Assembly: GCA_013388905.1 (NCBI GenBank)
Contig: JACAEI010000014.1
Span: 1 to 36,115 of the forward strand
Reading direction: 5' to 3'
Source of the DNA: Candidatus Bathyarchaeota archaeon
GTDB lineage: Archaea; Thermoproteota; Bathyarchaeia; Bathyarchaeales; Bathycorpusculaceae
Length of the DNA stretch: 36,115 nucleotides
In this document: positions 8,150-15,346 of the stretch, piece by piece
Position numbering within the stretch: the first letter of the stretch is position 1
How the letters are laid out: each line of letters starts with the position of its first letter
Notes under the pieces: generated by a model
Told to the model about the DNA's origin: nothing
Seen by the model: only the letters and a program-made list of their open reading frames with translations
Databases searched by the model: none
Translations under genes and position numbers: made by a program

Positions 8150-10069
8150 GTGGCGCCAAACTCGGAAAAAGACAAAGTGGAAATAAGCCAATACATCTTG
8201 GAACATGTGCCGAAAGAAGCCGAAGTGACGAGAATAGAGTATGAAGGCTCAACATTAGCCGTTTATACGAAAAAACCGGAAATACTTGTTGAGAAGAGCA
8301 CTACAATTGCAGACATAGTTGGTGTCATCAGGAAAAGAATAGTAATACGCTCAGACCCATCGGTGAGACTTCAGGAAACTGAAGCTGAAAGAATCGCCCG
8401 AGAATTAATCCCACCAGAAGCAGAAGTAACCGACATATATTTCGACCCCAGTCTTGGCGAGATAATAGTTGAAGCTAAAAAACCGGGGCTTGTCATAGGG
8501 AAAGGTGGAGTTGTTTTACAGGAAATCATTAGGCGAACAAAATGGCGCCCACATGTTTTGCGGAGTCCCCCATTACGCTCTAAGATAGTGACTCACATGC
8601 GTCATTATCTTCACTCTGAAAGCAAGGAGAGAGAAAGGATACTGCGTACAATAGGCGAGCGAATCTTCAGACCCAAAACCTACGAGGTCGGTGACGTAAG
8701 AATAACCGCACTCGGCGGTGTCCAGGAAGTTGGAAGGTCTGCTTTTCTACTTCAAACCCGCGAAAGCAGCGTCTTATTGGATTGCGGCATCAACCCGGGC
8801 TCTTCGAGACCTTTTGAGGCTTTTCCGAGACTGGATAATCCAGCGTTTGAGCTTGACTCTTTAGACGCTGTAGTCCTAAGCCACGCGCACCTTGACCATT
8901 GCGGTTTAGTACCATTTCTTTACAAGTATGGGTATGACGGCCCAGTTTATTGTTCAGCACCTACTTCGAATCTTATGACACTGCTTCAGTTAGATTATTT
9001 GGATGTGGCGAATAAGCAGGGCATAATGGCTCATTATGACCAGAAAGACGTTCGTGAATGCGTATTGCATACTATTCCGTTACGTTATGGCGTTGTAACA
9101 GACATTGCTCCAGACATTCGTTTAACGCTTCACAATGCTGGACACATACTTGGTTCTTCCATGGTTCACTTGCATATTGGCGAAGGACTTCATAACGTGG
9201 TTTATACTGGTGACTACAAATATGCGAGAACAATGCTTCTGGAAGCAGCAACAACAGAATTCCCACGGGTAGAAACAGTGATAACAGAAAGCACCTATGG
9301 AGGCATAGACGATGTAATGCCTTCACGTGTCGAAGCCGAAGAACGTCTAACAACCATAATCAATGAAACCTTAGAGCAAAAAGGCAAAGTCTTGATTCCA
9401 GTGCCAGCTGTGGGAAGAGCTCAAGAGATAATGCTTATTATTGATGGTTATATGCGACGGGGGCTAATGAAAGAAGCGCCAGTCTTTATTGAAGGTATGA
9501 TTTCGGAGGCTACAGCGATTCACACGGCTTATCCAGAATATCTGGGCAGAGAAGTTCGTAACAGCATACTTCACGAAGGCGTTAATCCTTTTCAATCTGA
9601 TTATTTCACGATTGTGGAACATCCCAATGTCAGACAAGACATAATCGAAGGAGAACCATGCATTATTATGGCTACTTCTGGAATGCTTGAAGGTGGACCC
9701 GTAATAGAGTACTTTAAGAGCTTGGCGGAAAGCGACCAGAATTCGATAATTTTTGTAAGTTATCAGATTGAAGGCACTTTAGGAAGACGCGTGCAGAAGG
9801 GCTTAGCGGAAGCTACAATGATGAATGCTGACGGCAAATTAGATGTTGTAAAGGTTAGAATACATGTGGATTCTATTGAAGGTTTTTCGGGTCATTCAGA
9901 AAGACGACAAATAATTAACTATATAATGCAGCTGAAACCTAGCCCTGAAAGAGTAGTTGTATGCCATGGTGAAAGGGCAAAGTGCCTAAGCGTGGCGAAT
10001 TTCCTTCAGAGAAAATTTAATGTTCAAGCATTTGCCCCTACAGTTATGGATACATTTAGGCTGCTGTAA
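8150..10069 (+). CDS. fttA: aCPSF1 / FttA: KH, metallo-beta-lactamase and beta-CASP ribonuclease
   Basis: The archaeal homologue of CPSF73, known as the factor that terminates transcription by cleaving nascent RNA after U-rich tracts. It has endo- and 5'-3' exonuclease activity. Residues 1-180 are the N-terminal KH region, with GLVIGKGGVVLQEI as the second KH loop. The metallo-beta-lactamase core starts ITALGGVQEVGRSAFLLQT and carries SHAHLDHCG with His245, His247, Asp249 and His250. HILGSSMVHLH and YTGDYKY are the next metal sites. The beta-CASP part includes PVPAVGRAQEIM, TSGMLEGG and FSGHSERRQ. At 639 residues it is the normal length. GTG 8150 has GAGGA at 8135-8139, inside the psmB stop region. 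Confidence 0.95.
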   Translation: MAPNSEKDKVEISQYILEHVPKEAEVTRIEYEGSTLAVYTKKPEILVEKSTTIADIVGVIRKRIVIRSDPSVRLQETEAERIARELIPPEAEVTDIYFDPSLGEIIVEAKKPGLVIGKGGVVLQEIIRRTKWRPHVLRSPPLRSKIVTHMRHYLHSESKERERILRTIGERIFRPKTYEVGDVRITALGGVQEVGRSAFLLQTRESSVLLDCGINPGSSRPFEAFPRLDNPAFELDSLDAVVLSHAHLDHCGLVPFLYKYGYDGPVYCSAPTSNLMTLLQLDYLDVANKQGIMAHYDQKDVRECVLHTIPLRYGVVTDIAPDIRLTLHNAGHILGSSMVHLHIGEGLHNVVYTGDYKYARTMLLEAATTEFPRVETVITESTYGGIDDVMPSRVEAEERLTTIINETLEQKGKVLIPVPAVGRAQEIMLIIDGYMRRGLMKEAPVFIEGMISEATAIHTAYPEYLGREVRNSILHEGVNPFQSDYFTIVEHPNVRQDIIEGEPCIIMATSGMLEGGPVIEYFKSLAESDQNSIIFVSYQIEGTLGRRVQKGLAEATMMNADGKLDVVKVRIHVDSIEGFSGHSERRQIINYIMQLKPSPERVVVCHGERAKCLSVANFLQRKFNVQAFAPTVMDTFRLL

Positions 10070-10141
10070 AATTGATTATCGCTTTAGTCGTTTACATCCA
10101 GTTTTTTGCACCTAGCAATATTTGCCTCTATTGAAACGTAA

Positions 10142-10420
10142 TTATTTGCATGCAGACAATGTTCTGTTGACCTCTTCAGTGCTGATATCGGTAATTAGAA
10201 TTCTCTTCTGCTTTGACGTGAAACCAGAGACAATTTCGATTTTTCTCTTGAAAAGTTTTGAAAGCTCTTTAACTAACTCTCTGTTAACTTTACCCTTAAC
10301 TGGCGATTCTTTACAATGCGCCACAAGCTTGTTTTCTTCGACCTCAATTTTGAATTCCCTTGAATCCGGCTTAACATAGACATCCAAGATCACTCCTTGA
10401 TCCGTCTTTATTAACTTCAT
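10142..10420 (-). CDS. YggU/DUF167 family protein
   Basis: A small soluble protein of about 92 residues with the DUF167 alpha/beta fold. Signature parts are GVILDVYVKPDSREFKIE, LVAHCKESPVKGKVNREL and IEIVSGFTSKQKRILI, corresponding to the family pattern of a VxPxAxxxxI strand, PxxGKAN loop and GxxSRxK. Molecular function is not established. ATG 10420 is chosen because the family usually begins just before the first strand; a TTG at 10438 would add six residues. It converges on aCPSF1 with a 72-base gap. Confidence 0.85.
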   Translation of the reverse strand: MKLIKTDQGVILDVYVKPDSREFKIEVEENKLVAHCKESPVKGKVNRELVKELSKLFKRKIEIVSGFTSKQKRILITDISTEEVNRTLSACK

Positions 10421-10438
10421 AGTTGACACATCTTCCAA

Positions 10439-10699
10439 GTCAATAACTTTCTAACTAAGCTAGGAAGCAGTTTTTAAGTTCTGTGCTGGTTTATAAAGTG
10501 AAAATAGAAAATGCTGCTGACTTAAATCTAACGAGAAAGCTCATCGCAATTTTCACTAATCAGCATCAACTGTTACTTGCTTGCAGAATTCGCCCATAAA
10601 TAGACAAGAGCAAATGACCTTCCTTTTTGCATCTAAACGCTCCAAACATGTTTGTTTCAAAATAAACGGTTTATCAGCAATCGTATGTGCCTACATAAG
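10439..10699. other. Intergenic stretch before sepF, no clear content
   Basis: This stretch separates the DUF167 gene from the end of sepF. It contains TTTATAAAG at 10491-10499, which on the minus strand reads CTTTATAAA and could be the TATA box of the DUF167 gene about 70 bases away. I see no tRNA or strong hairpin. A weak complementarity between TGCTGA near 10513 and TCAGCA near 10560 is too short to call an RNA. Confidence 0.35.
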
Positions 10700-11065
10700 C
10701 TAAGCTGCAGTTGGAATCGGTTCATTAGAAATGGGCGTCTTTTCCCGCCAAATCTTAACAGTTGAGGGGCAAATAACTACTCGTTCTTCGCCTAGTCTTG
10801 CAATGTCTCCGCCAACTGACCCAACAAAATCGCATAGTTCATCTACTGCACGCTTTACATCATCGATACTCTTGTTGGCAAGCTGGGTTACCCTAAGGAT
10901 AACGATGTTGCCCGATTTAACCTCGTTTTTCACAACTTCCAAATCAGATAAATCACGAAGGGGCATGGCTTTCAAGTAGGTTTTGCCAGAAACAACCGTA
11001 GAAGCCACTACTTCTTGCTTTGCAGCTTTTTTGGATTTGCGAAGTATATTACCTAGACCAGGCAA
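10700..11065 (-). CDS. sepF: Archaeal SepF-like cell division protein
   Basis: A 121-residue member of the SepF/DUF552 family. In archaea that divide with FtsZ, SepF anchors FtsZ to the membrane. An N-terminal basic amphipathic segment (MPGLGNILRKSKKAAK) suits membrane binding. The SepF core runs from about residue 30 to 110, with YLKAMPLRDLSDLEVVKNEV, GNIVILRVTQLANKSIDDVK and the glycine-rich GSVGGDIARLGEERVVICP region where dimers form. The start is TTG 11065, with GGAG four bases upstream of the spacer. It lies downstream of the PUA-protein gene on the same strand with a 110-base gap. No ftsZ is in the window. Confidence 0.88.
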   Translation of the reverse strand: MPGLGNILRKSKKAAKQEVVASTVVSGKTYLKAMPLRDLSDLEVVKNEVKSGNIVILRVTQLANKSIDDVKRAVDELCDFVGSVGGDIARLGEERVVICPSTVKIWREKTPISNEPIPTAA

Positions 11066-11175
11066 ACTTCTCCTCTCTACACTCTATTTGCTCTTTAAGA
11101 GTTTAAGCGTTTCTTTAAAACGCCCTCTGAATCCACAATACAGATTGGTTTATTAAGTGTTTTATGAACTCAGAA

Positions 11176-11685
11176 TCAATATTTAGCCTCAAATCTCTTG
11201 ATGAACTCCCATATTTTGTCGCCGACAAAATGAATGTTCTCAACGACTATGCCATGAGCAACTGTCTTCGCTTCATCTGCGTCATAAGTTATTTTTCCTA
11301 TTGCCAATGGCTTCTCATGTTTCTCGTCAATAATGACGACAAAATCACCTTTTCTAAATTTTCCTTCAAAACGAACAATTCCAGGCGCCATAACATTTGC
11401 GCCATTACAAACATGAGGAATGGCTCCCATGTCAACAAAAACCTTTGGTGCACAAAGAAGAAATTCCTTGAAAGCCAGCGTTGGGAAAAGATTTCCTGCA
11501 ACTTCTGCCATTGAAGGCTTGCCATTGATAAGATAGATTTCGGCAAATTCTGTTTGAATCAGTTCGATATTGGCTTTAGTTTTGAGAATCTGCTCCAAAT
11601 AAGCTCCAACCTTTACCTTAGCCTTATCTAAGAATGCTTTTGCATCTTTTTCTTTCATGAAATGTCTTCTGAATTTTTCTGACAT
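11176..11685 (-). CDS. PUA-domain RNA-binding protein (MCT-1/Tma20-like)
   Basis: A 169-residue member of the archaeal family related to eukaryotic MCT-1/Tma20 (COG2016 type), linked to translation initiation or ribosome recycling. The N-terminal half is the family-specific domain (residues 1-85). The PUA domain follows, starting PKVFVDMGAIPHVCNGANVMAPGIV with the RKGDFVVIIDE and PLAIGKITYDAD strands. ATG 11685 lies about 20 bases downstream of a minus-strand TTTAAA, which would give a very short leader or none. The gene is divergent from the LSm-L37e pair, another translation/RNA unit. Confidence 0.88.
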   Translation of the reverse strand: MSEKFRRHFMKEKDAKAFLDKAKVKVGAYLEQILKTKANIELIQTEFAEIYLINGKPSMAEVAGNLFPTLAFKEFLLCAPKVFVDMGAIPHVCNGANVMAPGIVRFEGKFRKGDFVVIIDEKHEKPLAIGKITYDADEAKTVAHGIVVENIHFVGDKIWEFIKRFEAKY

Positions 11686-11703
11686 ATGCTTCTTCTTAGA
11701 TAG

Positions 11704-11734
11704 GTTTAAATGGTATAAGTTTTAAGTATAAAAG
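11704..11734. promoter_or_regulatory. Divergent promoters for the PUA gene (-) and LSm-L37e (+)
   Basis: In the 77-base gap, TTTAAA at 11705-11710 faces the PUA gene start at 11685. TTTAAGTATAAAAG at 11721-11734 faces the LSm start at 11763. Both lie 20-42 bases from the start codons, so both transcripts should have short leaders. Confidence 0.5.
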
Positions 11735-11762
11735 ACATAAAATATAGGTTCGTGAGTTCAAA

Positions 11763-11990
11763 ATGAGTGAAATGACAACTGAAATCCTTGAGCAAAACCT
11801 CGGAAAAATCGTACTAGTGCGATTAAAAGGTGGAAAAAGCTTGCGAGGAAGGCTCAAGGGCTTTGATCAACACCTAAATCTGGTTCTAGAGGAAACCGAA
11901 GACACCACAAACGCTGAAAACATGAGAAAGCTAGGCTTAATAATAGTCAGAGGAGACAACGTAGTTCTAATTTCACCACCGCCAAGGTGA
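11763..11990 (+). CDS. LSm (Sm-like archaeal) RNA-binding protein
   Basis: A 75-residue Sm-fold protein expected to form a homoheptameric ring that binds U-rich RNA. The Sm1 motif covers VRLKGGKSLRGRLKGFDQHLNLVLEE and the Sm2 motif is GLIIVRGDNVVLIS, with the diagnostic RGDNV. Its stop codon TGA overlaps the GTG start of L37e, the conserved archaeal LSm-L37e arrangement, so translation is probably coupled. ATG 11763 is the first in-frame start after the TATA-like element. Confidence 0.94.
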   Translation: MSEMTTEILEQNLGKIVLVRLKGGKSLRGRLKGFDQHLNLVLEETEDTTNAENMRKLGLIIVRGDNVVLISPPPR

Positions 11991-12184
11991 CACTGTTGGG
12001 AAAGGGAACCCCATCTTTTGGCAAACGTGCCGGCAAAGTGCTTCACATTCGCTGTAGGCGTTGCGGAAGAAGAGCTTACAATGTAACTAAAAAGCGCTGT
12101 GCAGCCTGCGGCTATGGAGAAACACCAATCATCAAGAGCTATTCGTGGCGAACCAAGAATCTTCACAGAGAAAGAATCCGATAG
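11987..12184 (+). CDS. rpl37e: 50S ribosomal protein L37e
   Basis: A 65-residue zinc-binding large-subunit ribosomal protein. It opens TLLGKGTPSFGKRAGKVLHI and has a four-Cys zinc site at Cys23, Cys26, Cys38 and Cys41 (CRRCGRRAYN and CAACGYG). The basic C-terminal tail is YSWRTKNLHRERIR. The GTG start overlaps the LSm stop by four bases. Length and motif spacing match archaeal and eukaryotic eL37. Confidence 0.96.
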   Translation: MTLLGKGTPSFGKRAGKVLHIRCRRCGRRAYNVTKKRCAACGYGETPIIKSYSWRTKNLHRERIR

Positions 12185-12199
12185 CTTATTTGTGTTTGC

Positions 12200-12811
12200 T
12201 TATTTTGAGTATTGATAATAGCCCTTGTCAATCTTGACGTAGATTAATGGCCCTTTGCTATGGGCTAGTTCTCTTGCCTTCCTTAGGGCATTGTTTACTA
12301 TATTAACAGCATATTCTTGCGTGTTAGATGACTCTTTTTTCTTTTCGCCTATTTCCATTTTGAGTAGGTTTTCCGCAAGGATTGATGTGCCACATACTTC
12401 ACCGTTCTTGATAAGCGTGAAGGTCAATATCTCTTGCATTTCCTGGCGATTTGGAAGCTTTCCCCATATAGGTTCGGCGTTGTTAAGAACTTTTGTCACT
12501 TTGTCCCATCTTTTGGAATTCTCGTTGCCTATGAGCAGCTTTACGCGTTCTTTCCATTTTCTAAACCATGTTTTTGTCCAGATGCCTAAAAACTCGTCTA
12601 ATTCGCTTTGATTTTCGTTAAAGAACTTTTCCAACTTCTCCACTAGTTCGCATTCGCTCGCCTCTTTTCCAACAAGATTCCAGTGAACTTTAAGATAGTT
12701 TGTTAAGTCTTGACATGCTATCTGTAACACCTTGCGATCTGAACCGAAAACGTCTAGTGTTGGATCTACTTCCCGAAGCCTTTCTGACAACAGTATCTCT
12801 ACGAGATTCAT
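12200..12811 (-). CDS. Uncharacterised 203-residue soluble protein
   Basis: I do not recognise this protein. It starts at ATG 12811 (NLVEILLSERLREVDPTLDV). The first two thirds are rich in charged, probably alpha-helical sequence (VEKLEKFFNENQSELDEFL, KTWFRKWKERVKLLIGNE). The last part has a hydrophobic strand-like region (EILTFTLIKNGEVCGTSIL) and ends GPLIYVKIDKGYYQYSK. No signal peptide, membrane segment or metal motif is visible. It converges on L37e with a 15-base gap. Its length and codon pattern make it a convincing real gene, but nothing in the context gives it a function. Confidence 0.7.
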   Translation of the reverse strand: MNLVEILLSERLREVDPTLDVFGSDRKVLQIACQDLTNYLKVHWNLVGKEASECELVEKLEKFFNENQSELDEFLGIWTKTWFRKWKERVKLLIGNENSKRWDKVTKVLNNAEPIWGKLPNRQEMQEILTFTLIKNGEVCGTSILAENLLKMEIGEKKKESSNTQEYAVNIVNNALRKARELAHSKGPLIYVKIDKGYYQYSK

Positions 12812-12959
12812 TGGATATATTCCCTACTCGAAGCCTTCTCACATAAAACTACATTCAATCTTTTAATTAAGCTTTATTTATAATGGCTTCTATAACTTTC
12901 TTCACTAATTTTTAGCTATATTTCAGTTTCAGAAATATTATAAAGCCGATTTTCAGACG

Positions 12960-13619
12960 TTATTCTATAAAATCTGGAAGATAATTGACGCTTTCAAGAA
13001 TTAAGTCTGGTTTTTCTCTTTCTAACTCCTTACGGGAAAAAATTCCAGACAAAACAGCAACTGTTTTGATTCCTGCATTTTTTCCCGCTCTTATGTCTGC
13101 AACAGAATCGCCAACAACCACACAATCACTCATTTCAACATCTAATTGCATTGCACACTTAATCAACGCTTCTGGAGAAGGTTTCGGCGCATTCGTATCT
13201 AGTGCCGTTATTATGCTCTGAAAGTATTTTGCTATGCCAGATTTTTCTAACTCGTTGATAACAGTTTCTTTCGAAACATAGCGCATGGTAATTAGCGCAA
13301 GTTTTGCCTTCTCTGAAAGCTTCCTCAACGTTTCTGAAATATTGGGCAATACTTTTGCTTTTACAGCCGTTGCTTGGTAGTAAGCGTTGAGGTATATGCT
13401 CAAAAATTTTTGTACATCAATATCAGTCAATATCTCTTCTATGGGTAGGTTCAACTCAAGTCTCTTTGGAATTTCGGTCACCATTTTTTCTTCAACGATT
13501 TGTTGTCCCATTTTTCTTAAAGCGGTTGTTATTGCCTCCTTGTATGCTTCTTTTGAGTCTACTATTGTGCCGTCCAAGTCTAGCAGTATTCCCTTAACTT
13601 TCAGCTTCCCGTTTTTCAT
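12960..13619 (-). CDS. HAD-superfamily hydrolase (phosphoglycolate phosphatase-like)
   Basis: A 219-residue cytoplasmic phosphatase of the HAD superfamily, subfamily with an alpha-helical cap. Motif I is GILLDLDGTIVDSKEAY with nucleophile Asp14 and Asp16. Motif II is ALITMRYVSK, with Thr in place of the more common Thr/Ser-Asn context. Motif III is the Lys of APKPSPEAL, and motif IV is VVGDSVADIRAGKNAG with the acidic metal residues. The cap spans about residues 22-90. Substrate could be phosphoglycolate or another small phosphoester. The start is ATG 13619. It is divergent from S10. Confidence 0.87.
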   Translation of the reverse strand: MKNGKLKVKGILLDLDGTIVDSKEAYKEAITTALRKMGQQIVEEKMVTEIPKRLELNLPIEEILTDIDVQKFLSIYLNAYYQATAVKAKVLPNISETLRKLSEKAKLALITMRYVSKETVINELEKSGIAKYFQSIITALDTNAPKPSPEALIKCAMQLDVEMSDCVVVGDSVADIRAGKNAGIKTVAVLSGIFSRKELEREKPDLILESVNYLPDFIE

Positions 13620-13663
13620 TGATGTCAGCTCTTAACTTGTGCTTATTGATGCTTATGATTCGA

Positions 13664-13680
13664 TAGGTTTTTATTTATGG
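13664..13680 (+). promoter_or_regulatory. Possible TATA region for the S10 gene
   Basis: TAGGTTTTTATTTATGG lies about 70-80 bases upstream of the S10 start, in the divergent gap shared with the HAD gene. It is the most TATA-like stretch there, but the long leader it implies makes the call uncertain. Confidence 0.3.
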
Positions 13681-13746
13681 TTAATTGTCTAAGGTAAATA
13701 CCTAATAAATCTGTTTAGAGACTGAAACATCGGGAATGATGGACGA

Positions 13747-14055
13747 ATGGTTAGAAAAGCACGCATACGATTAACAAGCACAGACTACAAGAAACTGGAA
13801 AACGTATGCGAAGAACTAAAAGCTATCGCCCAGAAAACAGGAGTCAAACTGAATGGGCCGGTTCCATTACCCACAAAGAGGTTGAAGGTTCCTGTTATAA
13901 AGTCGCCGTGTGGCGAAGGAACTATGACATGGGACAAGTGGGAGATGCGTATTCACAAGCGTTTGATTGATATTGATGCTGAAGAGCGTGTTATGAGGCG
14001 TATTATGCGTATTCGTGTTCCAGAAGAAGTGCATGTAACCATAGAGCTTATGTAA
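13747..14055 (+). CDS. rps10: 30S ribosomal protein S10
   Basis: A 102-residue small-subunit ribosomal protein (uS10) that helps build the 30S head. Recognisable parts are [20 protein letters not shown], the internal loop [20 protein letters not shown], the strand [14 protein letters not shown] and the C-terminal [10 protein letters not shown]. Many archaea carry it beside EF-1alpha; here it stands alone between convergent and divergent genes. Its stop codon directly abuts the stop of the minus-strand winged-helix gene. Confidence 0.96.
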   Translation: MVRKARIRLTSTDYKKLENVCEELKAIAQKTGVKLNGPVPLPTKRLKVPVIKSPCGEGTMTWDKWEMRIHKRLIDIDAEERVMRRIMRIRVPEEVHVTIELM

Positions 14056-14328
14056 TCATTTTCTTGGCAGTTTTCCTTCTCTTTGTTTGTGCCAGTCACA
14101 CAGGAAGCATTCACTGCATCTTTCTAAATATTCCACTCCCTTTTTTGTTGTTTTGAAATAATTCTTTTCGTCAATTTTCAGTAATCCTCTATCCAACAGT
14201 GCAGTTAAATATTGTTTTGATTGTAAATATGAGAGGCCAACTTCTGTGATTATTTCTGTCTTTTTCTTGCCAGTCTTCGCCTTCTCTAATATTTCCATGG
14301 CTATGTCGTGTCTGTCTCTGTTAACCAT
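14056..14328 (-). CDS. Small winged-helix DNA-binding protein with C-terminal Cys motif
   Basis: A 90-residue putative transcription regulator. A winged helix-turn-helix covers residues 8-70: RHDIAMEILEKAKTGKKKTE, then the recognition region EVGLSYLQSKQYLTALLDRG and the wing LLKIDEKNYFKTTKKGVEYL. This is a common archaeal pattern. The tail carries three residues of a possible metal or redox site, CSECFLCDWH. The start is ATG 14328. There is no spacing at all between its stop and that of S10, so their transcripts must overlap. It lies 47 bases downstream of no obvious operon partner; targets are unknown. Confidence 0.8.
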   Translation of the reverse strand: MVNRDRHDIAMEILEKAKTGKKKTEIITEVGLSYLQSKQYLTALLDRGLLKIDEKNYFKTTKKGVEYLERCSECFLCDWHKQREGKLPRK

Positions 14329-14375
14329 AACTATCCCATCTAAAGTTATTGCGAATACTATCTAAGTTTTATCAT

Positions 14376-15197
14376 TTATAAAACAGGCACGGTTTTCGAG
14401 ACTAGTTCATAAGAAACTATTGTAAGGATTAAACTTGTTGCGAAAGCTATAGTCCAAATTCTCTTATCCCAAAGGAAAATTTTGAATCCGTCAAGTATGC
14501 CAAAAGGAATGAGGTTGAACACTGCGATCCAAGCGTTGAATGTAGCAGCTAACAAGAATATGAGTGTATATTCGGAAGTTATGAGGGCGGCTAGGGAAAA
14601 TATTGTTGATAAGGCAATGTTTGTTGTTGGTCCAGCTATGGATATTTTGCCTATCTTTTCCTTGCTTGCTAGCCCCGCTATCATGACTGCGCCTGGCGAT
14701 ATAATTTTGAAGAATGGTGAAATAATGGAAATTAGTGTTAGAAAAGCACCTATAAGGGTTAATCTAAATTCTGCCCATAAACCTGTTCGCTGTGCAATTA
14801 CTTTGTGAGCAATTTCGTGTATGAAGAAGGATGCAGTCAAGGACATTGTAAAAAAGACAAGCGTAAGCGGTTGCTTTATTTGTTCAAAAACCTCAGGTAG
14901 TAATCCCCACGACAATCCAATGCCCACAACCAGCACCGCAGCTATCGATAAATGCATGATTTCCTTACCACTGAAATGTATTCTTCGCCTTGATTCAACA
15001 GGAACATACGTCACTGAATATTCATATGGCATTTGCCTCTGAACAACTATTGGAGTTTCCTCTTTTTGTATTCGTGCTTGCTCAATGCGTGGGCAATTAT
15101 GATTTTCTGGCAGACGATGTTCTGAACAGAAATAGTCTCCACAATATGGGCACCTGAACGGTAGGAATACTTCCTCTTCGCATTTTTGACATTTCAT
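14376..15197 (-). CDS. AN1 zinc finger fused to site-2 protease-like membrane metalloprotease
   Basis: A 273-residue protein predicted to cleave membrane-embedded substrates (peptidase family M50). The first 35 residues match the AN1 zinc finger with exact spacing: Cys3, Cys6, Cys16, Cys19, Cys24, His27, His33, Cys35. A linker of about 45 residues leads to several membrane segments. The protease site is FFIHEIAHKVIAQ, with His127, Glu128 and His131, and the second conserved motif is NLIPFGILDGFKI, with Asn228, Pro231, Asp236 and Gly237. All catalytic residues are present. The start is ATG 15197. It lies upstream of the winged-helix gene on the same strand and divergent from mre11. Confidence 0.88.
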   Translation of the reverse strand: MKCQKCEEEVFLPFRCPYCGDYFCSEHRLPENHNCPRIEQARIQKEETPIVVQRQMPYEYSVTYVPVESRRRIHFSGKEIMHLSIAAVLVVGIGLSWGLLPEVFEQIKQPLTLVFFTMSLTASFFIHEIAHKVIAQRTGLWAEFRLTLIGAFLTLISIISPFFKIISPGAVMIAGLASKEKIGKISIAGPTTNIALSTIFSLAALITSEYTLIFLLAATFNAWIAVFNLIPFGILDGFKIFLWDKRIWTIAFATSLILTIVSYELVSKTVPVL

Positions 15198-15285
15198 GAT
15201 TAAATGCGCCTTTTGTGTTATGATGCTGACTGTCGTTTTATACGTTTCCTTAATTCATTGAAGTTTCGTATTTATTAATGCGCCA

Positions 15286-15297
15286 AATACTTAAAAC
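15286..15297 (+). promoter_or_regulatory. Probable TATA box for mre11-rad50
   Basis: AATACTTAAAAC lies about 26 bases before a GTG at 15317 and 55 before the TTG at 15347. If transcription starts 25 bases downstream, the GTG would be leaderless, whereas the TTG would have a 30-base leader with a good GAGGGA ribosome-binding site. Confidence 0.4.
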
Positions 15298-15346
15298 AGC
15301 GATAAGCTAAATCTAAGTGCCACCAATTAAATATGAGGGAAAGCAT

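Noticed and set aside
10500-10570. Small RNA with paired TGCTGA and TCAGCA
   Set aside because: Six base pairs around a loop of over 40 bases is too weak to support an RNA.
11748-11762. tRNA-like T-loop GTTCGTGAGTTC
   Set aside because: There is no acceptor stem, anticodon arm or space for a tRNA; it is the leader of the LSm gene.
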